A stretch of DNA of 7,888 nt from Planctomycetaceae bacterium (GTDB lineage: Bacteria; Planctomycetota; Planctomycetia; Planctomycetales; Planctomycetaceae). Positions 1 through 6,577 of this stretch are shown here, piece after piece (position 1 is the stretch's first letter; each line of letters opens with the position of its first letter). The stretch lies in the NCBI GenBank assembly GCA_003445035.1, contig DLVV01000061.1:24831-32718 (forward strand), given 5' to 3'. Both the position numbers and the translations under genes were made by a program. Under the pieces are notes generated by a model. That model saw only the letters and a list, made by a program, of their open reading frames with translations. It searched no databases and was not told the origin of the DNA.

Positions 1-308
1 ACCAGGTGGGGGCGGCCGCCGACGAGATGGACATCGAGCATCAGTCCGCGGACACCGTCCTTCAATTGACGGGTCAACCCGTGGTTCTGGTTGGGGAACA
101 GCCAGCCTTCGGCCCGGTTGGACATCGCGTTGTGCGTCATCAGCACCGTGACCTCGTCGAATCGTCGGTCGAGCAACGCCGTATCCGGAGCGGGTGGGCG
201 TGCTTCGGACTCCGTTACGCCACAGAGCATCACCAGTCCGATCGAGGCGGCCAGGGCCGACGGGAGGCGTCGCGAGGCGGACGGATGGGTGATGAGATGG
301 AACAACAT
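1..308 (-). CDS. Secreted PI-PLC X-domain-like phosphodiesterase, N-terminal part (cut by window edge)
   Basis: This partial gene reads leftward off the window; 102 complete codons are visible. The ATG at 308 is the only sensible start, because a TAG lies in frame 10 bases upstream (318-320); an AGGATGGA stretch just before it is a weak ribosome site. Residues 1-36 form a long-n-region signal peptide with a hydrophobic core at about 17-30 and a possible cut after SEA. The mature start carries the pattern of the phosphatidylinositol-specific phospholipase C X domain: THNAM with the likely catalytic His59, then NQNHGLTRQL and DGVRGLMLDVH (residues 84-94), which supplies the conserved Arg/Asp pair. 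Family members cleave phosphoinositide or related phosphodiester bonds by acid-base catalysis. The second catalytic His and the C-terminal half are outside the window, so activity and substrate are unknown. The gene is divergent from the repeat-protein gene at 555. Confidence 0.8.
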   Translation of the reverse strand, partial: MLFHLITHPSASRRLPSALAASIGLVMLCGVTESEARPPAPDTALLDRRFDEVTVLMTHNAMSNRAEGWLFPNQNHGLTRQLKDGVRGLMLDVHLVGGRPHL

Positions 309-554
309 GGTTCCATCCTAGCACGCCTCGCATGAGAACATGTCGCCGCGGACATTGTGATCTCGGGAGGGGGGGGCAGACGTTTCGAGTTCCCCTCGCG
401 TGGTCAGTTCGACGACATCTGTCCGTCGAATGATGACAGCGAGTGGTCCGTCTGAAGAGGGTCGTTCTGCTGACGTCGGTGTCTGATCGGAACGGAACGA
501 GAATTGCTGCTTTGTCAGTGGTGTGTTTTCCACTTGTGACGAAGGAGTGAAGCG
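309..554. other. Divergent intergenic spacer with G-rich tract
   Basis: This 246-base spacer separates the minus-strand PI-PLC-like gene from the plus-strand repeat-protein gene, so it should hold promoters for both. I find no convincing sigma-70 pair. A GGAAC motif (489-493 and again 494-498) followed by a GTC at 514-516 loosely resembles an ECF-sigma promoter, but the spacing is not ideal. A tract GGG-A-GGGGGGGG lies at 365-376. A 71-codon minus-strand reading frame crosses the spacer but has no recognisable features and is probably chance. Confidence 0.6.
542..547 (+). promoter_or_regulatory. Ribosome binding site AAGGAG of the repeat-protein gene
   Basis: AAGGAG ends 7 bases before the ATG at 555. 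It is the clearest Shine-Dalgarno sequence in the window and favours the ATG at 555 over the in-frame ATG at 564 as the start. Confidence 0.75.
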
Positions 555-1034
555 ATGCGAAGCATGAGAAGTTTTGGCGTTCTGGCTGGGATGTGTGTGA
601 TGGTCTGGGCCGAGGTCGCCGCTGCGGCGCCTCCGGTCTACTGGAACCGGCGATCTGCGGCGAAGTCGACTCCTCGAACGACGTACTACGATCGGTCGGG
701 CAGAACGGTCGCCCGCAGCCGGACGGTGGGCAATCGCACGCGGTACTCCGACCGCAGCGGTCGTACGACCTTCACCAGTCGGACTCGAGGCAACAGGTCG
801 ACCGTCTCGGATCGCAGTGGCCGTAAGGTGGCCAGCAGTGTCACCTCCGGCAACCGGACATCGTTTTATGGTCGCAGTGGCCGGAAGACGGGATCCAGTC
901 GTACCGTTGGCCAGCGGTCCACCTTCTACGATCGCAGCGGTCGAAAAACCGGATCGAGTCGCACGGTCAACGGTCGGACAACGACCTACGATCGGACCGG
1001 ACGGGTGACAAGTCGCAGCAGGTCCCGGAAGTGA
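555..1034 (+). CDS. Secreted, highly basic protein of six 20-residue YDRSGR-type repeats
   Basis: This 159-residue protein has a signal peptide (residues 1-25, hydrophobic core about 7-18, likely cut in AAAA before PPVYW). After a short linker (26-40) the rest is six repeats of exactly 20 residues (41-60, 61-80, 81-100, 101-120, 121-140, and 141-159 one residue short). The core is [YS]-[DG]-R-[ST]-G-R, followed by a Ser/Thr-rich stretch ending near G-N-R-T. The DRSGR element recalls YD/RHS-type repeats, but the period is fixed and there is no RHS core or toxin domain. The mature part is rich in Arg, Ser, Thr and Gly with few acidic residues, so it should be strongly cationic. An envelope, polysaccharide or nucleic-acid-binding role is possible but not shown. 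The stop is 3 bases from the end of the convergent propeller gene, with no visible terminator. The start is supported by AAGGAG. I do not recognise a named family. Confidence 0.85.
   Translation: MRSMRSFGVLAGMCVMVWAEVAAAAPPVYWNRRSAAKSTPRTTYYDRSGRTVARSRTVGNRTRYSDRSGRTTFTSRTRGNRSTVSDRSGRKVASSVTSGNRTSFYGRSGRKTGSSRTVGQRSTFYDRSGRKTGSSRTVNGRTTTYDRTGRVTSRSRSRK
675..1031 (+). repeat. Six tandem 60-base coding repeats
   Basis: The repeat units start at 675, 735, 795, 855, 915 and 975, and each encodes 20 residues (the last 19). The period is exact at the protein level, while the DNA has diverged mostly at third positions. Residues 107-118 and 127-138 are the same 12 amino acids, yet 9 of their 12 codons differ (for example AAG/AAA, GGC/GGT, ACG/ACC). 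This argues for an old expansion held by selection on the peptide and against recent slippage. Confidence 0.85.
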
Positions 1035-1037
1035 TCG

Positions 1038-2612
1038 TCACCTGGCGGGGATCCGGTTGAGCGTGTAGTAACCGCTCGGATGCAGCAGCGGCTGTCCGTC
1101 CCGGCTGCGCAGCCCCGGGGCGTGCAGTTCGTGGACGTACATCTCTCGCAGCCCGTCGATTCTCAACCGAATCCGCAATCCGTCTTCACTGACCTCGGTC
1201 GACCGGATCGCCAGGTCCCGTTTCAGGATCTCGTCGCTGCCGTAGGTCGAGTGGTAGGTGTAGGTGTAGCTGTTGACGGCGTAGGACGAGAGCCGTCGCG
1301 CGGATTCGGGGTCGACCGGGCGGGTCGTCACGAGTTCGAATCCATCGGGACGGGCCCGGATTTCCTTCATCTCGAACGGTGTCTTTCCGGTCCAGACCAA
1401 CCGTTGCAGCCCGTAGGAGGCGGTTCCCAGGCTGCTCCAGCCGCGGTTGCTCAAGCCCGCAAACAGGCTGCCGTCGTGGCCCTGGGAGAGACGAATCACC
1501 GCCGAAGCCAGGCCCTCGCGGAACGGGAAGCACGCCCCCTGGTACTCGCCGCCGACCTTTTCCAGGAACACGCGGCTGATCGAGGCCAGCGTGAATTCCC
1601 CGATAAACAACTGGCCGTCGAAGGGGCCGAAGCGACCGCGACTGTCGTCGAGCATGATGTCGGTGGCCGATTGGCCGACCTTCTTGTACGGGAACCAGAC
1701 GGCCGGAGGTTTCAGGTGCTTGAGGCGTTTGACCGCTTCGGGCAACGGCACGCCGCCGGGGATCGCCTTGATGCCCTTGATCGGTGAACCCGGAAGACCC
1801 ATCGAGGCCAGGGCCTCGGGGTGATGGAAGAACGCCCCGGATCGCATGTGGTGCAGCGAGTTGGTGCCGACCCAGTTGCCCTGCTGATCGGTGTAGAACA
1901 TGTCGCCGGCGCGGTTGGAGCCCAGTCCGCTGGGCGATCGCATGCCCGCGCACACCGGGACGAGCTTGCCCTGCGGAGTGACTTTCACACCCCAGCCTCG
2001 CCAGCGGGCCTGGGCCACGCCGAGAGACTTGTTGCTGACCATCAGGGAACGCTGGTTGCCCTGGAAGCCCATGCCGATGTTGAGCGTCATCCAGAGGTTG
2101 CCGTTTCGGTCCAGCCTGGGGCCGAAGGCGTATTCGTGGTAGTTGCCCGTGACTCCCCACGCATTACTGACGCAAAGGTACTCGTCGGCCACGTCGTCGC
2201 CGTCGGTGTCGGTCATCCGGGTCAACTCGGTTCGCTGGGCAGTCAGGTACGACTTCCCCTGCTTCAACAGCCCAAGCGGCTCGTGCAACGCCTCGGCGAA
2301 CCTCTTGTACGTGACGTTCTTCGGGGGATCGTCATAGACCCCGTCCAGGAACCAGACCTCTCCCTTGCGGATGCTGACCGCCAGGCGTTTCTTGTCCACC
2401 ACGGCCATGCCGCTGACTTCCAGCACCAGGTCTCTCGGTGGCGGCTTCCAGAACTTGGCCCGGGATCCGGTCGGGGCCTTGGACGACAGGATCGTTACCA
2501 GGCGGTAGTAGTCCGACTCGTCGTTGGACGAGGCGATGGGCGTTTCGGTGGACATCACCACCATCGCCAGGACCACAGCCGGCCACCGGGCACTTCGGAG
2601 AGTTCGGTTCAC
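1038..2612 (-). CDS. Secreted glucose/sorbosone-dehydrogenase-like beta-propeller protein
   Basis: From the GTG at 2612 this is 524 residues. The frame stays open to 2675, but that extension lies inside the cytochrome gene. A start at 2612 gives a good signal peptide (basic NRTLRSARW, core PAVVLAMVVM, cut near residue 28) directly after the cytochrome stop, with GGTGG upstream; GTG at 2621 is an alternative. Residues about 30-410 show propeller features: SGMAVVD and GEVWFLDG blade motifs, a calcium-type loop DTDGDDVADE (135-144), DRNGNLW (168-174), RSPSGL (225-230), DQQGNW (242-247) and GQLFIGEF (333-340). Residues about 413-522 look like the C-terminal Ig-like domain common in planctomycete relatives. 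The fold resembles PQQ-dependent sugar dehydrogenases, but I cannot confirm cofactor residues, so it may only bind ligand or protein. There is no heme motif here; the upstream cytochrome gene supplies hemes, which suggests that the two products form a complex. It is the last gene of the cluster. Confidence 0.8.
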   Translation of the reverse strand: MNRTLRSARWPAVVLAMVVMSTETPIASSNDESDYYRLVTILSSKAPTGSRAKFWKPPPRDLVLEVSGMAVVDKKRLAVSIRKGEVWFLDGVYDDPPKNVTYKRFAEALHEPLGLLKQGKSYLTAQRTELTRMTDTDGDDVADEYLCVSNAWGVTGNYHEYAFGPRLDRNGNLWMTLNIGMGFQGNQRSLMVSNKSLGVAQARWRGWGVKVTPQGKLVPVCAGMRSPSGLGSNRAGDMFYTDQQGNWVGTNSLHHMRSGAFFHHPEALASMGLPGSPIKGIKAIPGGVPLPEAVKRLKHLKPPAVWFPYKKVGQSATDIMLDDSRGRFGPFDGQLFIGEFTLASISRVFLEKVGGEYQGACFPFREGLASAVIRLSQGHDGSLFAGLSNRGWSSLGTASYGLQRLVWTGKTPFEMKEIRARPDGFELVTTRPVDPESARRLSSYAVNSYTYTYHSTYGSDEILKRDLAIRSTEVSEDGLRIRLRIDGLREMYVHELHAPGLRSRDGQPLLHPSGYYTLNRIPAR

Positions 2613-2621
2613 TTTTACCAC
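2610..2621 (-). promoter_or_regulatory. Translational coupling junction between cytochrome and propeller genes
   Basis: Read on the minus strand, the cytochrome ends TGG-TAA (TAA at 2617-2615) and the propeller GTG begins at 2612, with 2 bases between them. The GGTGG just before acts as the only Shine-Dalgarno-like stretch and lies inside the cytochrome's last codons. Ribosomes ending the cytochrome probably start the propeller, which keeps the two proteins in a fixed ratio. Confidence 0.6.
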
Positions 2622-5056
2622 CGGTAATCGATCTCCACGGTGATCGGGCTGGTGACCATGATCGGGAGCCGCCATTCGACCAGGCCACCCAGTCGGACCA
2701 GCTTCCCGGGACGGCCTGGTGTTTTCGAAATCGAAACCGTCAATCCGTTCTCGTCAGTGTGCGCGTCGGCTTCACGGCTCTGGAGCGATTTTCCGATGTG
2801 AGCTCGAATCCAGGCCGCCGGCTTGTCCGACCTGGTGGTGATTTTCAGTGTTCGTTTCAGTCCCCTTTGGGTCGACGGTTCGATACGGTCTTCGACCGCC
2901 AGCGTACCGACGCTGTACAGCAACGTCGGCACACGGGATTTGTCCAGCCGGTAACCGCCGAACCGGTAGCCGGTGACCGGATCGAGAGCGTCGGGCCAGG
3001 GCGAGTCGTTGTCGGGCAGCCGATTGACCACCAGGCCTGCCGGAAGCGTGATCAGGTCTCGACCCAGTGGTGCGGCAGGCGGGATGAAGCGGTTGAACCA
3101 GGTGGCATGAGCATCCAGGAACCGGCCCCGCCAGGCCTCGACCACTCGCCCGCCTCGTGCGTCGAAGGCGAAATGAGGGCTGGAGGGGAAGCCGACCGCG
3201 ATCGCGTGCCGCCCGACCCGTTGCATGAAGGTCCTCAGAACCAGCGGGCGTTTTCGGGGGACCAGTTCGTAGTTGTCCACCTTGTTCCTGGTGATCTTCT
3301 CGGGCAGGGGCTGCCGACCGATGTCGGCCAGGTAGGTGTGGAAGGCGGCCAGTTGTCGATCGACACGCCCTTCGAGAATGTCGGGGCTGTTGGTCTTGCC
3401 CTTGGGAAAGAAGGTCGGCATCCGGGTGCGGGCCTTTTGCGACGCGGGGTCGAGCAGGAACCGCTTCAGCCACTCGGGGCGGATCCGAGCGGCGGTGCCA
3501 TCGAGGTCAATTCCCACCACCCCGGGCAGACGCTCGCCTCGCACCGGGTGACATTGCACGCAGCCGCGGTCGACGAGACTTCTACCGGAAGTGGCCAGAG
3601 ACTTGGCAGAAATGCCGGTTGTCTCGAAGATCTTCGCTGCCGGCGTGTCGGAACCGGCGTCGACGGTTGCCAGTTGTCGGGGCAGTCCCAGGACCTCCGC
3701 AACGGGAAACACCGGCATGCGGATCTGCAGGTGAGGGCGGACATCACCGGTGCCGGACAACACCTTGGACAGCCAGGCTGTTTTCAGCTTTCCACCGACG
3801 CCGTCCAGCGATGGCGGCAACCGGCCCTCGTCACCGAGGTCGACATGTCCGGCGGTTTCGAAGTAGCCCCTCCGCCTGGGCCCCAGCCCGCCGGACCCGT
3901 TGCGGGTGTGACAGGCCAGGCAGTTGAGTTTCAACGCGGTTCGTTTCAACGACAGCGCGGGCGTGAGCGGGGTCGGCTTGGTGGCGAGGGCTGCCGAGAC
4001 GGATTGGGTCTGCTGCTTGTCGAGCCGGTACCGGGGTTGCCGGCCGGAGGCATTGGCCAGGCACGAGTCGGTGGACGAGAGGTCGAGTTGGGATAGGCGG
4101 GGAGGTGGCTTGAGAGCGGGGTCGACTTTCAGTCCGCGGCCGGCCGTGTGACAGGACTGGCATCGGAATTGGACGAACAGGCGACGGCCCGTGGCGACCA
4201 GCTCGGGGCTGTTCTTCGGATCTGTCAATGACCGTGCTGTGGCGTTCGGGTGCAGGAACGCGACCAGGTCCGCCGCTTCGTCGGGGACCAGTTTTAGTGA
4301 CGGCATGCGGCCGCCCGGTCGCATGGACTCCGGAGCGATCAGGAAATGAGCCAACCCCTCGCGGGTGTACTTGTTGGCCAGGTCACCATGAGGAACCGAA
4401 GGGAACGGACGAGCGGCGGCATCCAGGCCGAGTTCCTTGAGCTCTTCGGGGTCGAGCTGAGACAGCAGTTTCTCGAGTTCGGAGGTGGGTTGGGGACGGA
4501 CCGTGAATTTGGCATCGGGTTGGTGGCAGGCCACACAACCGACCTGGTGAAACAGCCGGCTCCCGCGGGCTGGATCTCCCTTGTCGTGAAATTGTGGGGC
4601 GACCGGACGCGTTGCGGTCGACTTCAGCTTGGCGAAATCTTCACGGAGAGACGACAGGAAGGCTACCAGGGCGCCGATCACCCGGGTTTTCTGCTTTCCG
4701 GCGGGGACACCGTGCAGCACGTCGGGCATCGTGGTACCCGGCTGGGTGCCGACAGGATCGGACAGGAAGCGAGACAGCCATTTTGCCTGTAGTCGACGTC
4801 CGGCTCCCTCCAGCCGTGGTCCTTGTTTCGGTTGTGGTCCGGTAGTTCCCGGGGCGTGGCAGGAGGTGCAACCGAGCTCGCCCAGCAACAGTCGGCCGGC
4901 CTCTGGAGGTTCCAGGTTGCCGCGGCGAGCGAAACGCTCGAAACCGGCAACGAAGGGCGATGCCGGGGGTGCGGCCACGGCGGCGGTGATCCACAGTGCG
5001 GGGCAGGCGGCGAGAATGCCGAAGATGCCGAGCCGAGAGCCAGGAATGACGTTCAC
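2615..5056 (-). CDS. Exported penta-heme c-type cytochrome with novel C-terminal domain
   Basis: This 813-residue protein starts with GTG at 5056. Residues 1-29 are a signal peptide (cut near AVAA before PPAS), as needed for heme attachment outside the cytoplasm. Five CxxCH motifs are present: C63-H67, C174-H178, C299-H303, C379-H383 and C499-H503. Met ligands in an MP context follow four of them: M110, M251, M447 and M546. Heme 3 has no Met or His before the next CxxCH; its segment holds a lone Cys332. Each unit resembles a small mono-heme cytochrome c domain, giving a chain for electron transfer. Residues about 590-813 contain no heme and look beta-rich, with an aromatic stretch GRFLDAHATWFNRF (644-657); I cannot assign this part. 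The gene starts 20 bases after the DUF1501 stop, with poor Shine-Dalgarno complementarity, and is followed at once by the propeller gene. A role as electron acceptor for the propeller protein is inference. Confidence 0.88.
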   Translation of the reverse strand: MNVIPGSRLGIFGILAACPALWITAAVAAPPASPFVAGFERFARRGNLEPPEAGRLLLGELGCTSCHAPGTTGPQPKQGPRLEGAGRRLQAKWLSRFLSDPVGTQPGTTMPDVLHGVPAGKQKTRVIGALVAFLSSLREDFAKLKSTATRPVAPQFHDKGDPARGSRLFHQVGCVACHQPDAKFTVRPQPTSELEKLLSQLDPEELKELGLDAAARPFPSVPHGDLANKYTREGLAHFLIAPESMRPGGRMPSLKLVPDEAADLVAFLHPNATARSLTDPKNSPELVATGRRLFVQFRCQSCHTAGRGLKVDPALKPPPRLSQLDLSSTDSCLANASGRQPRYRLDKQQTQSVSAALATKPTPLTPALSLKRTALKLNCLACHTRNGSGGLGPRRRGYFETAGHVDLGDEGRLPPSLDGVGGKLKTAWLSKVLSGTGDVRPHLQIRMPVFPVAEVLGLPRQLATVDAGSDTPAAKIFETTGISAKSLATSGRSLVDRGCVQCHPVRGERLPGVVGIDLDGTAARIRPEWLKRFLLDPASQKARTRMPTFFPKGKTNSPDILEGRVDRQLAAFHTYLADIGRQPLPEKITRNKVDNYELVPRKRPLVLRTFMQRVGRHAIAVGFPSSPHFAFDARGGRVVEAWRGRFLDAHATWFNRFIPPAAPLGRDLITLPAGLVVNRLPDNDSPWPDALDPVTGYRFGGYRLDKSRVPTLLYSVGTLAVEDRIEPSTQRGLKRTLKITTRSDKPAAWIRAHIGKSLQSREADAHTDENGLTVSISKTPGRPGKLVRLGGLVEWRLPIMVTSPITVEIDYRW

Positions 5057-5076
5057 GGTCTCGACCCGCGGAGGAA

Positions 5077-6462
5077 TCAGATCAACTCGGCGATCGGTTT
5101 CGCATCGCTCAGAATGTGGACCGGGCGGCCCCGAAAATCATCGAACGTCTGCGAGTGGTCGATGCCGAGGTGGTGATAAATTGTCGCCAGCAGATCCTGG
5201 GGCGTGTACGGACGTTCGGTGGGGTACTCGGACTTGCTGTTGGTCGCGCCGACGATCTGTCCCATGTTGAGACTTCCTCCGGCGACCAGTGCCGAATAGG
5301 CCTGGGGCCAGTGGTCCCGGCCGTAGGATCGGTTGGGCACTCCGTACCGCATCACCGGGGTCCGGCCGAATTCGCCGACCACCACCACCAGGATCCGCCG
5401 TTGCAGGTCCTGGGCGTGGATATCCTCGATCAGGGTCGCCAGGGCCTGGTCCATGTAGGGCAGGCGGATCTTCATGTACTTGGCGAAGTGCCCCTCACGC
5501 CCGGCGTTGCCGGGGTGATCGTCCCAGTTGGTGAATTCCTGGCCGGTCTTGGGCGTGTTGAAGTAGATGTTGATCACGGAGGTTCCGGCCTGGGCCAGGC
5601 GGCGGGCCAGCAGGCAGGCCTGGCCCCAGAGGTGGCGGCCGTAACGGTCACGCAGCGCATCGGGTTCTTCGGAGAGGTTGAAGGCCTTCGCCGATTCGGG
5701 GCTGGTGAGCATCTCGAAGGCCAGTTCACGGAACTGGTCGGTACCGGCCAGGTTCCCTCGCAGGTCCTCGGTCCGGCGGATGCGGTCGAGCTGATCGATC
5801 AGGGTCTTGCGGTCGCCGAGTCGCTTGCCGTCCTTGCCGGCGGCGATTCCGGCGTGCGGGGCGCGGAATCCCTTGACGCTGGGATCGCCGACCTCAAAAG
5901 CCCCGTGGTGCAGGCCCAGGTAGGTCGGCCGGGTCATGTAGGGTTTCTGTGGGATCGCCACGTAGGAGGGCATCACGTTCGGACCCGTCCTCAGCGACTT
6001 GCTGGCCACCGAGCCGAAGTCGGGGTGGGCGCTCTTGGATTGTGATGTCGGGTCGGCCACCAGGGGAGCCTTGCCAGTCAGGACGGTGATTCCGCCGTCG
6101 GTGTGACTGCTCATCTCGTGATGCAACGAACGCACGATCGAGAACTTGTCGGCGATCTTGGCCTGGAGCGGGAAGTGCTCGCAGATGTCCATGCCCGGGA
6201 CGTTGGTCGCGATCGGATCGAACTGGCTGCGAGTGGCTGTCGGGGCGTCGGGCTTGAGGTCGTAGGTCTCAAGCTGCGAGGCGCCACCGTGCTGGTAGAG
6301 CATGATCACGGAGGTGCGCTTCGAGTGGTTTCCCGACGCGGCTCGGGCGGCCAGGACCTGTGGCAAAGTCAGGCCGCCCAGTGCCAGGGCACCCACCTGC
6401 ATGAACTCGCGCCGACCCAATGGGCCAGTGCAGCCGGAGGTGGTGTCCTTGCAGTCGCTCAT
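5077..6462 (-). CDS. DUF1501 family protein, Tat-exported, alkaline-phosphatase/sulfatase-like fold
   Basis: This is 461 residues from the ATG at 6462. An in-frame GTG at 6486 would add eight residues, but the ATG gives a compact Tat leader: twin Arg17-Arg18 in GRREFMQ, a hydrophobic core (23-37) and a cut near AARA (about 38-41). The DUF1501 pattern follows: VIMLYQHGGASQLETYDLKPDAP (52-74, in two parts: IMLYQHGGAS and QLETYDLKPDAP), SSHTDGG (118-124), GEFGRTP (363-369) and GRDHWP (381-386), the last two being the strongest family markers. Length is normal for the family. Known members have an alkaline-phosphatase-superfamily-like fold, but their reaction is mostly unproven. In planctomycetes DUF1501 genes usually sit next to PSCyt1/PSD1 cytochrome genes; here the partner is a different penta-heme cytochrome plus a propeller. 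It is the first gene of the close-packed cluster. Confidence 0.92.
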   Translation of the reverse strand: MSDCKDTTSGCTGPLGRREFMQVGALALGGLTLPQVLAARAASGNHSKRTSVIMLYQHGGASQLETYDLKPDAPTATRSQFDPIATNVPGMDICEHFPLQAKIADKFSIVRSLHHEMSSHTDGGITVLTGKAPLVADPTSQSKSAHPDFGSVASKSLRTGPNVMPSYVAIPQKPYMTRPTYLGLHHGAFEVGDPSVKGFRAPHAGIAAGKDGKRLGDRKTLIDQLDRIRRTEDLRGNLAGTDQFRELAFEMLTSPESAKAFNLSEEPDALRDRYGRHLWGQACLLARRLAQAGTSVINIYFNTPKTGQEFTNWDDHPGNAGREGHFAKYMKIRLPYMDQALATLIEDIHAQDLQRRILVVVVGEFGRTPVMRYGVPNRSYGRDHWPQAYSALVAGGSLNMGQIVGATNSKSEYPTERPYTPQDLLATIYHHLGIDHSQTFDDFRGRPVHILSDAKPIAELI

Positions 6463-6512
6463 CGCTTGGCTTTCGAGAAGATCCACGACACGTCCGTGTG
6501 TCTGATATCGGC

Positions 6513-6541
6513 AGTATAAAGGAAGTCGGACTTGCTCGAAA
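6513..6541 (-). promoter_or_regulatory. Candidate sigma-70-like promoter of the DUF1501-cytochrome-propeller cluster
   Basis: On the minus strand a TATACT box (6518-6513) lies 17 bases after TTTCGA (6541-6536), about 50 bases before the DUF1501 ATG. The -10 box matches the consensus well in an otherwise GC-rich region, but the -35 box is poor. If real, the cluster can be transcribed apart from the metallo-beta-lactamase-like gene upstream. Confidence 0.3.
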
Positions 6542-6577
6542 TCGCATTCTGGAAAGTTGATGCGTTCGAGGCCGACG

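Noticed and set aside
489..517. GGAAC motifs with downstream GTC considered as an ECF-sigma promoter for the repeat-protein gene
   Set aside because: Spacing is 15 or 20 bases depending on which GGAAC is used, and neither fits the usual 16-17 well. The -10 part is only three bases long.
318..533. 71-codon minus-strand reading frame in the divergent spacer
   Set aside because: It has no signal peptide, recognisable motif or good ribosome site, and its composition looks like chance. It ends just before the PI-PLC-like start, but coupling alone is not enough.
1059..1077. Inverted repeat GAGCG-N9-CGCTC considered as a terminator for the repeat-protein gene
   Set aside because: The stem is only 5 base pairs with a 9-base loop and no T-run, and it lies inside the propeller coding region.
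2613..2675. Longer start of the propeller gene at 2675
   Set aside because: The extra 21 residues lie inside the end of the cytochrome gene and would place hydrophilic residues ahead of a good signal peptide. The GTG at 2612 is simpler.
2438..4096. 552-codon plus-strand frame opposite the cytochrome gene
   Set aside because: It is antisense to a clearly real multi-heme gene, with low-complexity Gly/Arg/Pro content and no family motif. This is typical of open shadow frames in high-GC DNA.
5116..6045. 309-codon plus-strand frame opposite the DUF1501 gene
   Set aside because: The minus-strand frame carries the DUF1501 motifs; this frame is its shadow, rich in Val/Gly/Leu without domains.
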